NCBI GenBank assembly: GCA_030653435.1
Contig: JAURZI010000141.1
Coordinates: 62,001 to 126,000 of the forward strand
DNA: 64,000 nt
From: Methylovulum sp.
GTDB lineage: Bacteria > Pseudomonadota > Gammaproteobacteria > Methylococcales > Methylomonadaceae
Reading direction: 5' to 3'
This document shows, piece by piece, positions 37,862 through 46,245 of the stretch. Numbering within the stretch: the stretch's first letter is position 1; each line of letters begins with the position of its first letter. The position numbers and the translations under genes are program-made. Below the pieces are notes generated by a model. That model saw nothing but the letters and a program-made list of their open reading frames with translations. It had not been told where the DNA came from and did no database searches.

Positions 37862-37889
37862 TTGACATTTTTTGCAAGATCGCTATACG
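37862..37889 (+). promoter_or_regulatory. Sigma-70-type promoter of the molybdopterin-fold gene
   Basis: A perfect -35 box TTGACA (37862-37867) is followed after 16 bp by TATACG (37884-37889), or after 18 bp by TACGAT. The second ModE-like site overlaps the -10 box and start region, a position expected to block RNA polymerase. Confidence 0.6.
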
Positions 37890-37913
37890 ATATTTACTCT
37901 ACTAAATAACGAT
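37886..37913. promoter_or_regulatory. ModE-box-like operator 2
   Basis: TACGATATTTA, then the six bases CTCTAC, then TAAATAACGAT. Against ATCGNTATATA-N6-TATATANCGAT the right half matches nearly fully, including CGAT, and the left half matches in most positions with exact N6 spacing. It overlaps the -10 box of the downstream gene. Confidence 0.55.
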
Positions 37914-37924
37914 TGGAGCAACAC

Positions 37925-38479
37925 ATGACAACACATACTTTCCGCCAATTGGCAGTCATTTTTATTTTTCTCATCGGCTATACTCCGTTCAGTCAGGCGG
38001 CACCCAGCTGTCTGGGCGGGGTTTCGTCCGGTTTCAAACTGGGCGGCGCGGTTACGCATCCCAAGTCATTCACACCGGCCAGCCTGGGCCAGTACCAGGC
38101 ATCCAAGATGACCGTGACTTACTTTAGCGATAGCGCCGGGCTCGTCACCAAAACGTTTATTGGCGTGCCGTTATACGATTTAATCAGTGAGGCGGCGGTC
38201 AGTACCGATTCCACGCGCAAGAACGATATGCTCAGGAAATATCTGGTCATTAATGCCACAGATTGTTATCAGGTCATTGTTGCGCTTGCGGAAATCCTGC
38301 CCGCCACTGGCGGGCAACAAGCTATGGTCGCTTTTGCGACAGTTGACGAATCAGGCGCAATCCTGCCTCTGGATGATAGCGAAGGTAGCGTGAAGCTGGT
38401 GATGCCTGGTGATAAGACTGGCGGACGGGATGTGTTCCACCTGAGCAGCATTGTCGTCCGTTCGGCACCCTCACTATAA
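37925..38479 (+). CDS. Small secreted protein with a molybdopterin-oxidoreductase-like fold
   Basis: The 184-aa protein has a signal peptide ending SQAAP. Segments such as FKLGGAVTHPKSFTPASL, FIGVPLYDLISEA and LPLDDSEGSVKLVMPG, together with HLSSIVV, follow the pattern of the sulfite-oxidase/YedY molybdopterin-binding domain (PF00174-like). It is smaller than catalytic members, and I see no clear Mo-ligand cysteine. Start ATG 37925 is chosen for its GGAGCA ribosome-binding site. The upstream ModE-like operator and nearby modE fit a molybdenum link. The next gene follows by 62 bp. Confidence 0.65.
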   Translation: MTTHTFRQLAVIFIFLIGYTPFSQAAPSCLGGVSSGFKLGGAVTHPKSFTPASLGQYQASKMTVTYFSDSAGLVTKTFIGVPLYDLISEAAVSTDSTRKNDMLRKYLVINATDCYQVIVALAEILPATGGQQAMVAFATVDESGAILPLDDSEGSVKLVMPGDKTGGRDVFHLSSIVVRSAPSL

Positions 38480-38541
38480 CGGTTAACACGCCCGGCGGGC
38501 ATTGCTGTTCGGGCGTGGGTTTCATAAACGGGATATCGCTC

Positions 38542-39966
38542 ATGAAGAATAGACAGCCGACATCACGGCATAATAGACGACACAGGCTTAAGTTGTTGCT
38601 GGCGGCCATCTGGATTGTTTCCCCGCTAAGCCAGGGGAATGCCTATGCCGGCGGCACGCCGGCCATCGAAAATAACACCGCCTTTCCAAATGCTTTAGGC
38701 TTGGGCGCGACATTCAGTACGCAAGGCGTTATTGATACCCATAATGAGTTTTTTCAGGATTTAGGCACAAACGGCAGAAGTTGCTCGACTTGCCATCGCC
38801 CGGAAGAGGGCTGGAGCATCACTGCCAAGGGCGTACAACAACGCTTCGATGCTAGCGGTGGAACCGAGCCTGTTTTTCGCATCCACGATGGCGCAAATTC
38901 GCCCAAAGCGGACGTTTCGACCGTCAAAGCGCGGCGCAAGGCTTATAGCCTGCTGCTTGATAAGGGCGTTATCCGAATTGCCCTCAAGATTCCCGACGGT
39001 GCCGAGTTTGAGCTGGTCGATATCAGCGACCCTTATGGTTTGGTTACTGCCGACGCTATTGATGCGTCCTTTGAGCTGTCTTTATTCCGTCGTCCGCTCC
39101 CTGCGACCAATTTAAAGTTTCTAAGCGCCGTTATGTGGGATGGGCGCGAGACAGTTTTCGGCCGGTCCATACGTTATGATTTGGCTGGACAGGCAAATCA
39201 TGCCACCATAGGCCATGAACTGGGCAAGCCGTTAAGCGTTGTCCAGCGCCAACATATCGTCGATTTTGAAATGGCTTTGTTCACTGCTCAGGCCTACGAT
39301 AACGGTGCTAAAAAATTAACTTTTTCGGGCGCAAAAGGCGGGCCGGTTAGCCTGTCAAAGCAACGTTTTTATAGCGGCATCAATGATGTTTTAGGCGACA
39401 GTAAAACAGGCTTGCCCAACGATCCAAGCGCATTCAGTCTGTACGATGCTTGGCAGGGTTTAATCGTCGCGGCGCCTATCGATGTGCGGGCGGCAATAGC
39501 CCGAGGCCAGCAACTATTTAATAGCAAACCCCTGTCCATTTCTGGTGTTGCCGGACTTAACGGGACGCCGGAATTCGGTTATGCCGATGTCATTAACGGC
39601 ACTTGCAGCACTTGCCATAACGCCCCTAATGCAGGCAGCCATTCCGCAGCCAGATTCCTGAATATCGGCATCAGCGACGCCGCGCAACGGACGCCTGATT
39701 TGCCGCTGTATACCTTGCGTAATCAGTTGACAGGGGAAGTGCTAAAAACCACCGATCCGGGACGCGCGCTCATCACCGGCCAGTGGCAGGACATCGCCCG
39801 CTTCAAGGTGCCGGTGCTTCGTGGGCTGGCTGGTCGGGCACCGTATTTCCACAACGGCATGGCCAAAGAGTTGGGGAATGTGCTGGATTTTTATGACCGG
39901 CGTTTTGAGATCGGTCTTGATAACCGGGAGCGGCTGGATTTGATTATGTTTTTGCAAGCGTTGTGA
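38542..39966 (+). CDS. Di-haem cytochrome c peroxidase-like protein
   Basis: The 474-aa secreted protein has two CSTCH haem-binding motifs. One is near the N-terminus (GRSCSTCHRPEEGW) and one lies in the C-terminal half (NGTCSTCHNAPNAG). The latter is followed by MauG/CcpA-type features VPVLRGLAGRAPYFHNGMA. The family reduces peroxide or modifies proteins in the periplasm using c-type haems. It is longer than CcpA (about 330 aa) because of a central insertion. ATG 38542 gives a good signal peptide (residues 1-36, ending AYA). It is probably co-transcribed with the molybdopterin-fold gene. Confidence 0.85.
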   Translation: MKNRQPTSRHNRRHRLKLLLAAIWIVSPLSQGNAYAGGTPAIENNTAFPNALGLGATFSTQGVIDTHNEFFQDLGTNGRSCSTCHRPEEGWSITAKGVQQRFDASGGTEPVFRIHDGANSPKADVSTVKARRKAYSLLLDKGVIRIALKIPDGAEFELVDISDPYGLVTADAIDASFELSLFRRPLPATNLKFLSAVMWDGRETVFGRSIRYDLAGQANHATIGHELGKPLSVVQRQHIVDFEMALFTAQAYDNGAKKLTFSGAKGGPVSLSKQRFYSGINDVLGDSKTGLPNDPSAFSLYDAWQGLIVAAPIDVRAAIARGQQLFNSKPLSISGVAGLNGTPEFGYADVINGTCSTCHNAPNAGSHSAARFLNIGISDAAQRTPDLPLYTLRNQLTGEVLKTTDPGRALITGQWQDIARFKVPVLRGLAGRAPYFHNGMAKELGNVLDFYDRRFEIGLDNRERLDLIMFLQAL

Positions 39967-40043
39967 CAGCGCGGTTGCGGTCTGTTGCTTAATAGGTGCA
40001 GGCCGGGCAGGTTAATGACCCGCCCGTCCTTGTTGCCGTCTGC

Positions 40044-40889
40044 TCAGGACGCTACGCCAAGAATGACGGTACCTGCTTTAAACACTGCGGTAGCCGGACA
40101 GCCCAAGGCTAAATCCAGCGTTGCTATGCTTTCATTAGTGACTGTCGCGGTAATGGAATCGCCGCCTGCCAATTCAATGATAACTTCGGAATTGACGGCG
40201 CCTTTTTGGATGCGCGATACGGTGCCTTTAAGCTGGTTACGGGCGGAAATGCGATAACCGCCAAAGTCTGTTATGACGATAATTTGCGGGGCCTTGACCA
40301 AGGCCACGACATCCACGCCGTTTTTAATGCCTAAGGACTCGGCCGATTCTTTTGTGATGGTCGCGACGATAGTTTCCCCGCCTTTCAAACCGACTACGAC
40401 GGTGACATTAACTGCACCGATAGCGACATCGGTGACTTTTCCGAAAAATTGGTTGCGCGCGCTTGCTTTCATGATGAGCCTCTTGAATAAAAACACAATC
40501 TCCTGGTTGCCGACCAGACGTTGGTTGAGTTGTGCCAGGAAGCCGGCATGTTCTTCCTGGATTTGGATAAACAATTGCAGGATGCTTTTTCCTGCCGGGG
40601 TCAGCCGGGTGCCGCCGCCGGAGCGGCCGCCGATTGCCGTGGAAACCAATAATTTCGGGGATAAATTGTTGGCGCGTTCAATCATTTCCCAAGCGCCTTT
40701 GTAAGTCAAGCCTACATCTTTGGCGGCCTGATTGATGGAACCGGTGCGGTCAATTGCTGCAAGCAACCGGAATAGCCGCTCGCCCAAGCCCCCTATCAGG
40801 CGTATGTCGCCTTCTACTATGGCGGGTGGCAATGGCGCGTTTGTGGTGGGCACCTCGGTGCCGTGCAATCGGGAACCCATAGTTTGCAC
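40044..40889 (-). CDS. modE: Molybdate-responsive regulator ModE
   Basis: The 281-aa protein has a LysR-type winged helix (about 38-105: AAIDRTGSINQAAKDVGLTY; GGRSGGGTRLTPAG). Two molybdate-binding TOBE/Mop domains follow (about 142-205 and 213-280), each starting with SARNQ. With bound molybdate ModE represses uptake genes and activates some molybdoenzyme genes. The GTG at 40889 is taken as start because AGGAG lies 8 bp upstream; an ATG at 40880 is too far from it. It is convergent with the cytochrome gene, and two ModE-box-like sites lie about 2.1 kb away. No modABC genes are in the window. Confidence 0.95.
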   Translation of the reverse strand: MQTMGSRLHGTEVPTTNAPLPPAIVEGDIRLIGGLGERLFRLLAAIDRTGSINQAAKDVGLTYKGAWEMIERANNLSPKLLVSTAIGGRSGGGTRLTPAGKSILQLFIQIQEEHAGFLAQLNQRLVGNQEIVFLFKRLIMKASARNQFFGKVTDVAIGAVNVTVVVGLKGGETIVATITKESAESLGIKNGVDVVALVKAPQIIVITDFGGYRISARNQLKGTVSRIQKGAVNSEVIIELAGGDSITATVTNESIATLDLALGCPATAVFKAGTVILGVAS

Positions 40890-41006
40890 GAATAAACTCC
40901 TAGTTTGTATGTTGAGTCACTATAGACCCATAAGCCAAATGGCTATGGATCAAATGATGTTTAACCATACTCTGCCAAGCCCCTTATTTCAAGGACGGGG
41001 CATAAG

Positions 41007-41047
41007 CCTGCCAGTCCAGCAACTTCGACAGCTGCTGGACTGGCAGG
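41007..41047 (-). terminator. Very strong hairpin after the propeller/RTX gene
   Basis: Perfect 15-bp arms (CCTGCCAGTCCAGCA and its complement) flank an 11-nt loop, 12 bp past the stop of the 41060-44776 gene. No U-tract follows on the minus strand, so it may act as an mRNA end stabiliser or a two-sided barrier between this gene and modE. Confidence 0.55.
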
Positions 41048-41059
41048 GGGACGCGGCAG

Positions 41060-44000
41060 TTACATGACTATAAAATCGGCATGCGTTAAGGCCAGATCAA
41101 TGCCTAATAGGGCAATCTGTGTGGCTGCTCCTGCACTATTGCCGTTGGCATCGTAGAACAACTCGCCTGTGGCGGAGTTGTAAACGATATAGTCGTTATT
41201 ATCCAGCGCTGCTGTGGCGACGACAAAATTGTCGCTGTTTAACTGGCCGGTGGCAACCAAGGCACTGAAGGTATTGTTATCCAGCATGATGGTGTCCTTG
41301 ACCGGGTTGAAATCAATGATGCTGTCAACATTCGCAGTTAACGAACTGTTAAAGACAAACTTATCTTTGCCTGCGCCGCCGGTTAACGTGTCATTGCCGT
41401 TGCCGCCGTTGATCAAATCATTGCCCGCTCCGCCAAGTAATACATCATTGCCGCCGGCCCCGTTTAGCCAATCATTACCGGCCAGTCCATCTATCGTGTT
41501 ATTGCCTGACGTTCCGAACAGCGTGTCTTTACCCTCTGATTCGGTGCTGCCGCTTTGGCTGATGGCTACAGTCAGCGCTTCGCTGTCAGTCAACACCCCA
41601 TTCGTCACGGTAACGGTGAAACTTGCGGAGACATCGGCCGACAAGGGTTCAATCGTCGCATCGCTGGGGATAAACTGATAAGCGCCGCTTGCTTGGGTAA
41701 CGGTCAATACGCCGTAAGCGCCCTGCATGCTTACGGTGCCATTGCCATTATCGGTGCCGCCGGCGATGCCATAACTAAAGGAGCCGCTATCTGCGCCTGT
41801 TGCCGTTAATAAGCCGCTCGCGGCCAAGAAATTGTCATCGAAGGCCGTATCAACATAGTGGATAGCGGCAGGAGCTGCCAGTGTGGGGGAGCCGTCGGTT
41901 GGCAAGATCGATATGACTGTCGAATCTGAAGCCATTAACGCCCCGCCTGTGCCTTGCGACCCGTTGTTGCCATCGCTAAACAGCCAATCGATCTGTACCG
42001 TGGCGGGTGACGGGCTGTAAGTGTTATTGCTGTAGGTCAACGAGGATAAGGTTTCATCAACCACGCCTTGCGTGGCGTTGCTATTGAAGTATAGGGTCAA
42101 CCAACCGTTATGATTGCTGATGGTGCCGATGGTGATGCCTGATAGTACGGCATCGCTGCCGATGAAGCTTAAGTTGCCGCTGCCTGAAAAGACATCGTCG
42201 CTATTTGCGCCGCCGTGCCGGACTAAAGTGATGGATGCGCCGCTGTACTGGCCTTGGGTGACCAATTCAAAATCATAGATTTTTGCTTGGCTGTTTATGA
42301 CAACCGCCTGACCGCTAGCAACGTAATGGGCTACGCTATTAAAGGTATTATCCAGGCTGCCATCGCTGTTGTAACGCGCTAGCGCGAAGCTGTTTTCGAC
42401 GCCATCCTTGCTGTAACCCGCCACGACAATTTTACCGTCAGTTTGCACGGTGACGCAGTAACCATAATCGTTCGATGAATGGAAATCCGTCGTGACTTTG
42501 CCATCACCGTCAAAACTGGTGTCCAGGCTGCCGTCGCTGTTATACCGCGCCAAGGCGAAGTCCACGCTGCCCGCATTGTCACTATAGCCTGCGACCAGTA
42601 TCTTGCCATCGGTTTGCAAGGTGACCGAACGGGCATAATCATAAGAGGTGCCCAGTACTGTGTTGACTATGCCATCGCCGCCAAAACTGGTATCCAGGGA
42701 GCCGTCAGTGTTATAACGCACGAGAGCCACATCGCTGTCACTGCCATTTAAGGTTTCGCCGACCATCACTATTTTGCCGTCGGCCTGTAACGTAACCGCG
42801 TAACCACGGGCAGAAAAAACCCCTAGTGTATTGGTGACCTTGCCATCGCCATCAAAACTAGTGTCCAGGGAGCCGTCGACATTGTAACGGGCTAAGGCAA
42901 AGCCGGCCGTAGTGCTTGATCCTGAGACCAGAATTTTGCCATCAGTCTGCACGGTGACGGCGTAAGCAAAATCACTCGACGCACCAAAGTCGGTAGTGGT
43001 CGTGCCGTCGCCGGCAAAGCTGGTGTCCAGAGAACCATCGCTGTTATAACGCACCAAGGCAAAGTCTTCATTGTTGCCGTTGTTGCTCACTCCGGCGACG
43101 AGTATTTTACCATCGGCCTGGACAGTCACCGAGTAACCGTCATCATAAGTGTTGCCCGTCGCGGTCGTTACTTTGCCGTCACCATCAAAGCTGGTGTCCA
43201 AAGAGCCATCGCTGTTGTAACGCACCAAGGCAAAGTCAAGATTGTTGCCATTGTCGCTATAACCGGCTACGAGGATTTTGCCGTCGGCTTGTACCGTTAC
43301 CGAGCGTCCCACATCATCATAAGCGCCCAATGCGGTGGTGATTTTACCGGCATCGCCAAAACTGGTGTCCAGCAAACCGTTGCTGTTAAAGCGCATTAAA
43401 GCGAAATCTTTATTGCTGGCAGTTTGGCTATAGCCCGCCACGATATATTTACCGTCGGCTTGCAGAGTGACGGAATAAGCCGCTTCATTGAGATTCGCGG
43501 TGGTGCTATGGGTGTCGAAGGTCTTGTCCAAGCTGCCGTCGTTGTTGAAACGCACTAAACCAAAGTCATAACCATAACCATAATAATTATTGGCGACGGT
43601 AGCCCCTGCCACGAGAATTTTACCATCGGCCTGCACGGTTACTGAGAGCCCCACATCTTCATAATTACCTAGTGTGGCGCTGACGAGACCGTCGCCATCA
43701 AAGCTGGTGTCCAAAGAACCGTCGCTGTTATACCGTGCTAAGCCGAATTCAATACTGTTACCACCATCATAGATATAGCCTGCCACGAGAATTTTGCCGT
43801 CAGCTTGTATGGTGACGGAATACCCATAATTATCCGAAAAGCCGAAGTCCGTGGTGACCTTGCCATCGCCGTCAAAACCGGTGTCCAGGGAGCCGTCGAC
43901 ATTGTAACGCGCCAGGGCAAATTCAGAACCACTGCCTGTGTAGGTGTGGCCGGCGGCTAGAATTTTACCGTCGGCTTGTATGGTGATGGAGTAAGCCCAA

Positions 44001-44776
44001 TCTTCAAAAGTGTTGAAGTCCGTGGTGACTTTACCGTCGCCATCAAAGCTGGTGTCTAAAGAACCGTCACTGTTATAGCGAGCCAAGCCGAAATCATAAC
44101 TGCTGCCATTATAGATTTCGCCTGCCAACAGAATTTTGCCGTCGGCTTGCGTGGTGACGGAAAGAGCTTGGTCGTAGGAAGAACTGAAATCTGTGGTGAC
44201 GATGCCATCGCCATCAAAACCGGTGTCTAGGGAACCGTCGCTGTTGTAGCGCAATAAAGTAAAATCATAACTGTTAACCGTGTCGCTAAAGCCTGTTACG
44301 AGTATTTTACCGTCGGCTTGTAGGGTAATCGAGGTAGCGTAGTCATAATAATTAATATTGGTGGTGACGATGCCATTAACGCCAAAGCTATTATCCAAAG
44401 AACCATCAGGGTTATAACGTACGACGCCAAAGTCATAATAAGTGATGTTGTCGGTATAGACCGTGCCGGCCTGGACAATTTTGCCATCTGATTGCAAGAC
44501 AATTTGTCCGCCAAGGAAACCAAAAAATCCGTAACCACCGACAAAGGTGCTCGCTATGCCATCGCCATCAAAACTGGTGTCTAATGATCCGTCGCTGTTG
44601 TAACGGGTAACGACAAAGGCTTGAGTATCGTTATAGCCAAGGCTGATACCGCCTACGAGAATCTTGCCGTCGGTTTGTACGCGAACGGAGAAACCTAAAT
44701 CGTAAAAGCCGCTAATATCGGTAATGACTTTGCCATCGCCATTGAAGGTAAAACTAGGTGCGGTGTTAATGGACAT
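41060..44776 (-). CDS. Secreted RTX protein with a delta-60 (DUF5122) repeat propeller
   Basis: The 1238-aa protein has no signal peptide. Fourteen repeats of about 55 residues cover residues 1 to about 800; each pairs a QADGKILVAGYS-like strand with RYNSDGSLDTSFDGDGKV, the delta-60/DUF5122 beta-propeller repeat. Cadherin/VCBS-like domains follow (about 820-1090). Near 1100-1160 is a short block of nonapeptide RTX repeats (GGAGNDLINGGNGNDTL). The C-terminal 60 residues resemble those of the 50878-52896 protein, suggesting a shared type I secretion signal. GAGG precedes the ATG. The ligand is unknown; adhesion or matrix binding is plausible. Confidence 0.85.
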   Translation of the reverse strand: MSINTAPSFTFNGDGKVITDISGFYDLGFSVRVQTDGKILVGGISLGYNDTQAFVVTRYNSDGSLDTSFDGDGIASTFVGGYGFFGFLGGQIVLQSDGKIVQAGTVYTDNITYYDFGVVRYNPDGSLDNSFGVNGIVTTNINYYDYATSITLQADGKILVTGFSDTVNSYDFTLLRYNSDGSLDTGFDGDGIVTTDFSSSYDQALSVTTQADGKILLAGEIYNGSSYDFGLARYNSDGSLDTSFDGDGKVTTDFNTFEDWAYSITIQADGKILAAGHTYTGSGSEFALARYNVDGSLDTGFDGDGKVTTDFGFSDNYGYSVTIQADGKILVAGYIYDGGNSIEFGLARYNSDGSLDTSFDGDGLVSATLGNYEDVGLSVTVQADGKILVAGATVANNYYGYGYDFGLVRFNNDGSLDKTFDTHSTTANLNEAAYSVTLQADGKYIVAGYSQTASNKDFALMRFNSNGLLDTSFGDAGKITTALGAYDDVGRSVTVQADGKILVAGYSDNGNNLDFALVRYNSDGSLDTSFDGDGKVTTATGNTYDDGYSVTVQADGKILVAGVSNNGNNEDFALVRYNSDGSLDTSFAGDGTTTTDFGASSDFAYAVTVQTDGKILVSGSSTTAGFALARYNVDGSLDTSFDGDGKVTNTLGVFSARGYAVTLQADGKIVMVGETLNGSDSDVALVRYNTDGSLDTSFGGDGIVNTVLGTSYDYARSVTLQTDGKILVAGYSDNAGSVDFALARYNSDGSLDTSFDGDGKVTTDFHSSNDYGYCVTVQTDGKIVVAGYSKDGVENSFALARYNSDGSLDNTFNSVAHYVASGQAVVINSQAKIYDFELVTQGQYSGASITLVRHGGANSDDVFSGSGNLSFIGSDAVLSGITIGTISNHNGWLTLYFNSNATQGVVDETLSSLTYSNNTYSPSPATVQIDWLFSDGNNGSQGTGGALMASDSTVISILPTDGSPTLAAPAAIHYVDTAFDDNFLAASGLLTATGADSGSFSYGIAGGTDNGNGTVSMQGAYGVLTVTQASGAYQFIPSDATIEPLSADVSASFTVTVTNGVLTDSEALTVAISQSGSTESEGKDTLFGTSGNNTIDGLAGNDWLNGAGGNDVLLGGAGNDLINGGNGNDTLTGGAGKDKFVFNSSLTANVDSIIDFNPVKDTIMLDNNTFSALVATGQLNSDNFVVATAALDNNDYIVYNSATGELFYDANGNSAGAATQIALLGIDLALTHADFIVM

Positions 44777-45394
44777 AAAAACCTCGAAAATTAAAAGAAA
44801 ATAAGAGTTAAGCCTGATACGTGGCTAGAGCGTTAAGCATTCCTGGGCTGTTTGCCTGGATGATTCACGTGAGTAGGCACGACGGTTATTGCTTGCAGCA
44901 AATCATTCGATTTATTGTTATTGCTGGCTATTTTTAAAGCGATCTTATCATTAATAAGATGGCTTTCGATAAGATTAGGCCGGTGGTTTGGGCTGCTTCT
45001 CGTTGTTGCGGGTTGGGTCTGTAGGCGGTATTGACAACAGTCATTGCGTTTATTCCAATACGGTGTGTTGAGCTGCTATCATAGCATAACCGAAATATAT
45101 GAAAATAACGATTGTGGGTGGCGATAATCCCGCTGCCGAGGTAAAGGCTTTGCCGATCAGATAGCTGTTTTGCAAGATTGACTACGCAGTTACGCCCATC
45201 TGAGTCAAAAAGCGTTGAAGTTTTTGCCAGAGGTCATTATTCAGCCTTTCCCATCGTAGGGCGCGCTGCGCGCGCCATCGGCGGTTCGGTACCGGAAAAG
45301 GCGCGCGCGGCGCGCCCTACGTTTCGTGTGACGGTAGGCGTTGCCGGTTTCAAAACTTAGACGTTTTCTCGATCAGATGGGAGTAACATTAAAA
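44777..45394. other. Intergenic region upstream of the propeller/RTX gene
   Basis: No gene was found in this 618-bp stretch. It holds the promoter region of the minus-strand RTX gene, a small hairpin ATCTTAT-N5-ATAAGAT near 44941-44960, and the family A palindromic element at 45256-45320. Confidence 0.5.
45256..45320. repeat. Complete GC-rich inverted-repeat element, family A
   Basis: Arms of 21 bp (45256-45276 and 45300-45320), starting GTAGGGCGCGC on one side and ending GCGCGCCCTAC on the other, match with one mismatch around a 23-bp centre. The outer ends are the same as in the copy at 33979-34041; the centre differs. Confidence 0.9.
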
Positions 45395-45427
45395 AAGCCA
45401 CATCACTATCATTGAGTGATGTGGCTT
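45395..45427 (-). terminator. Intrinsic terminator of the small lysine-rich gene
   Basis: Perfect 13-bp arms AAGCCACATCACT / AGTGATGTGGCTT with a 7-nt loop are followed on the minus strand by TTTTTT. This is a classical rho-independent terminator, 65 bp past the stop of the 34-aa gene. Confidence 0.85.
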
Positions 45428-45491
45428 AAGTAGCGCGGCTAAATCGGTTGAGTGCTACGGTTTTTTTAAGGATCCGAGGCCTAGCCCTGGC

Positions 45492-45596
45492 TCAACTCTT
45501 GGAATCTTTTTTGGATTTCTTCACGGCTTTCTTTTCTTTCGGGCTCAGCGCCGGTTTTTTCTTGTCTTCTTTATTACTTTTTTGTTCTTTGCTCAT
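45492..45596 (-). CDS. Very small lysine-rich protein (34 aa)
   Basis: The frame runs from the ATG at 45596 to the TGA at 45492. It starts MSKEQKSNKEDKKKPALSP and ends in a run of Lys and Ser, with 15 Lys in 34 residues. GGAGCG lies 8 bp before the ATG, and a classical terminator follows on the same strand, so the unit has everything needed for a gene. Similar tiny KPALSPKEKKA-type proteins occur in gammaproteobacteria as I recall, with no known function. Nucleic-acid or ribosome binding would fit the charge, but that is a guess. Confidence 0.75.
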   Translation of the reverse strand: MSKEQKSNKEDKKKPALSPKEKKAVKKSKKDSKS

Positions 45597-46245
45597 GGTG
45601 TTCGCTCCAGTTAGTCATGGGTTTTCTAAAAACTCATGGCAATGGCACTGTTTATCCAGCCATCGCCAAGGTGTTCACACAACCCGGAACTCCACTATAC
45701 GCCTATCTCTACATAGTGTTTCAAGTTGTTTCGATCCGGCTTGATGAAAGTGCGGAATTGACCGGAGTTGAGGCATCGGTAATATGGGCGTAAGTGCTGA
45801 TACCAGAGGCCTGCCCACAACACAAGGTGTTGCAATGATACCTAGCCCAGCTGTTATCCTAGGGTTGTCGATGTGTGAGTATGGATCGATGTGAAGGCAC
45901 TGAATTTCTGTTATTTGTTTTGGGTAAGGAACTTCTTGAGCCGCTTTGCTAACTAACGGCTTAGTTACCCGATGTACATTAAGCTTTGATATTTAAAGAG
46001 CGTTGCATATTGAGTAGCCGCTGACTCTTGAAGTCAGTAAAAAGGTTAGAGCACCGCCTGAAAGTCATCGTTTTTCCAGCCAGTCTCTTTGATTGCCACC
46101 CCCCCGTTTTTTACCTGTGTTTTGCTTTGACCGGAGCGCAGGAGTCAGGTCTTTCGTCCTTTCTGCATTGTTTGATTGATACGACCGTGTAGGTAGCAAG
46201 ACGAAACGCCCACACTTTAATTATATTTTATGAGTTTAGCTAAAT
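45597..46245. other. Long intergenic region upstream of the fatty acid desaturase
   Basis: I see no convincing gene or RNA in these 649 bp. A short hairpin CTGACT-N5-AGTCAG lies at 46021-46037. The region just before the desaturase ATG is AT-rich (ATTATATTTTATG) and could hold its promoter. A 17-codon out-of-frame ATG frame begins at about 46229 and overlaps the desaturase start. Confidence 0.4.

Larger units (their letters stand above)
37606..37924. promoter_or_regulatory. Divergent control region with two ModE-box-like sites
   Basis: This 319-bp AT-rich region separates the minus-strand binding-protein-like gene from the plus-strand molybdopterin-fold gene and must hold both promoters. It contains two ModE-like palindromes (37708-37735 and 37886-37913) and a recognisable promoter for the rightward gene. 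modE itself lies 2.1 kb to the right. Confidence 0.6.

Noticed and set aside
45178-45360. A 60-codon plus-strand frame across the family A repeat
   Set aside because: It is created by the GC-rich inverted repeat, which is open in several frames, and has no ribosome-binding site.
45780-45900. A 36-codon plus-strand frame starting MGVSADTRGLP
   Set aside because: No ribosome-binding site, no terminator and no recognisable features; a chance frame is more likely.
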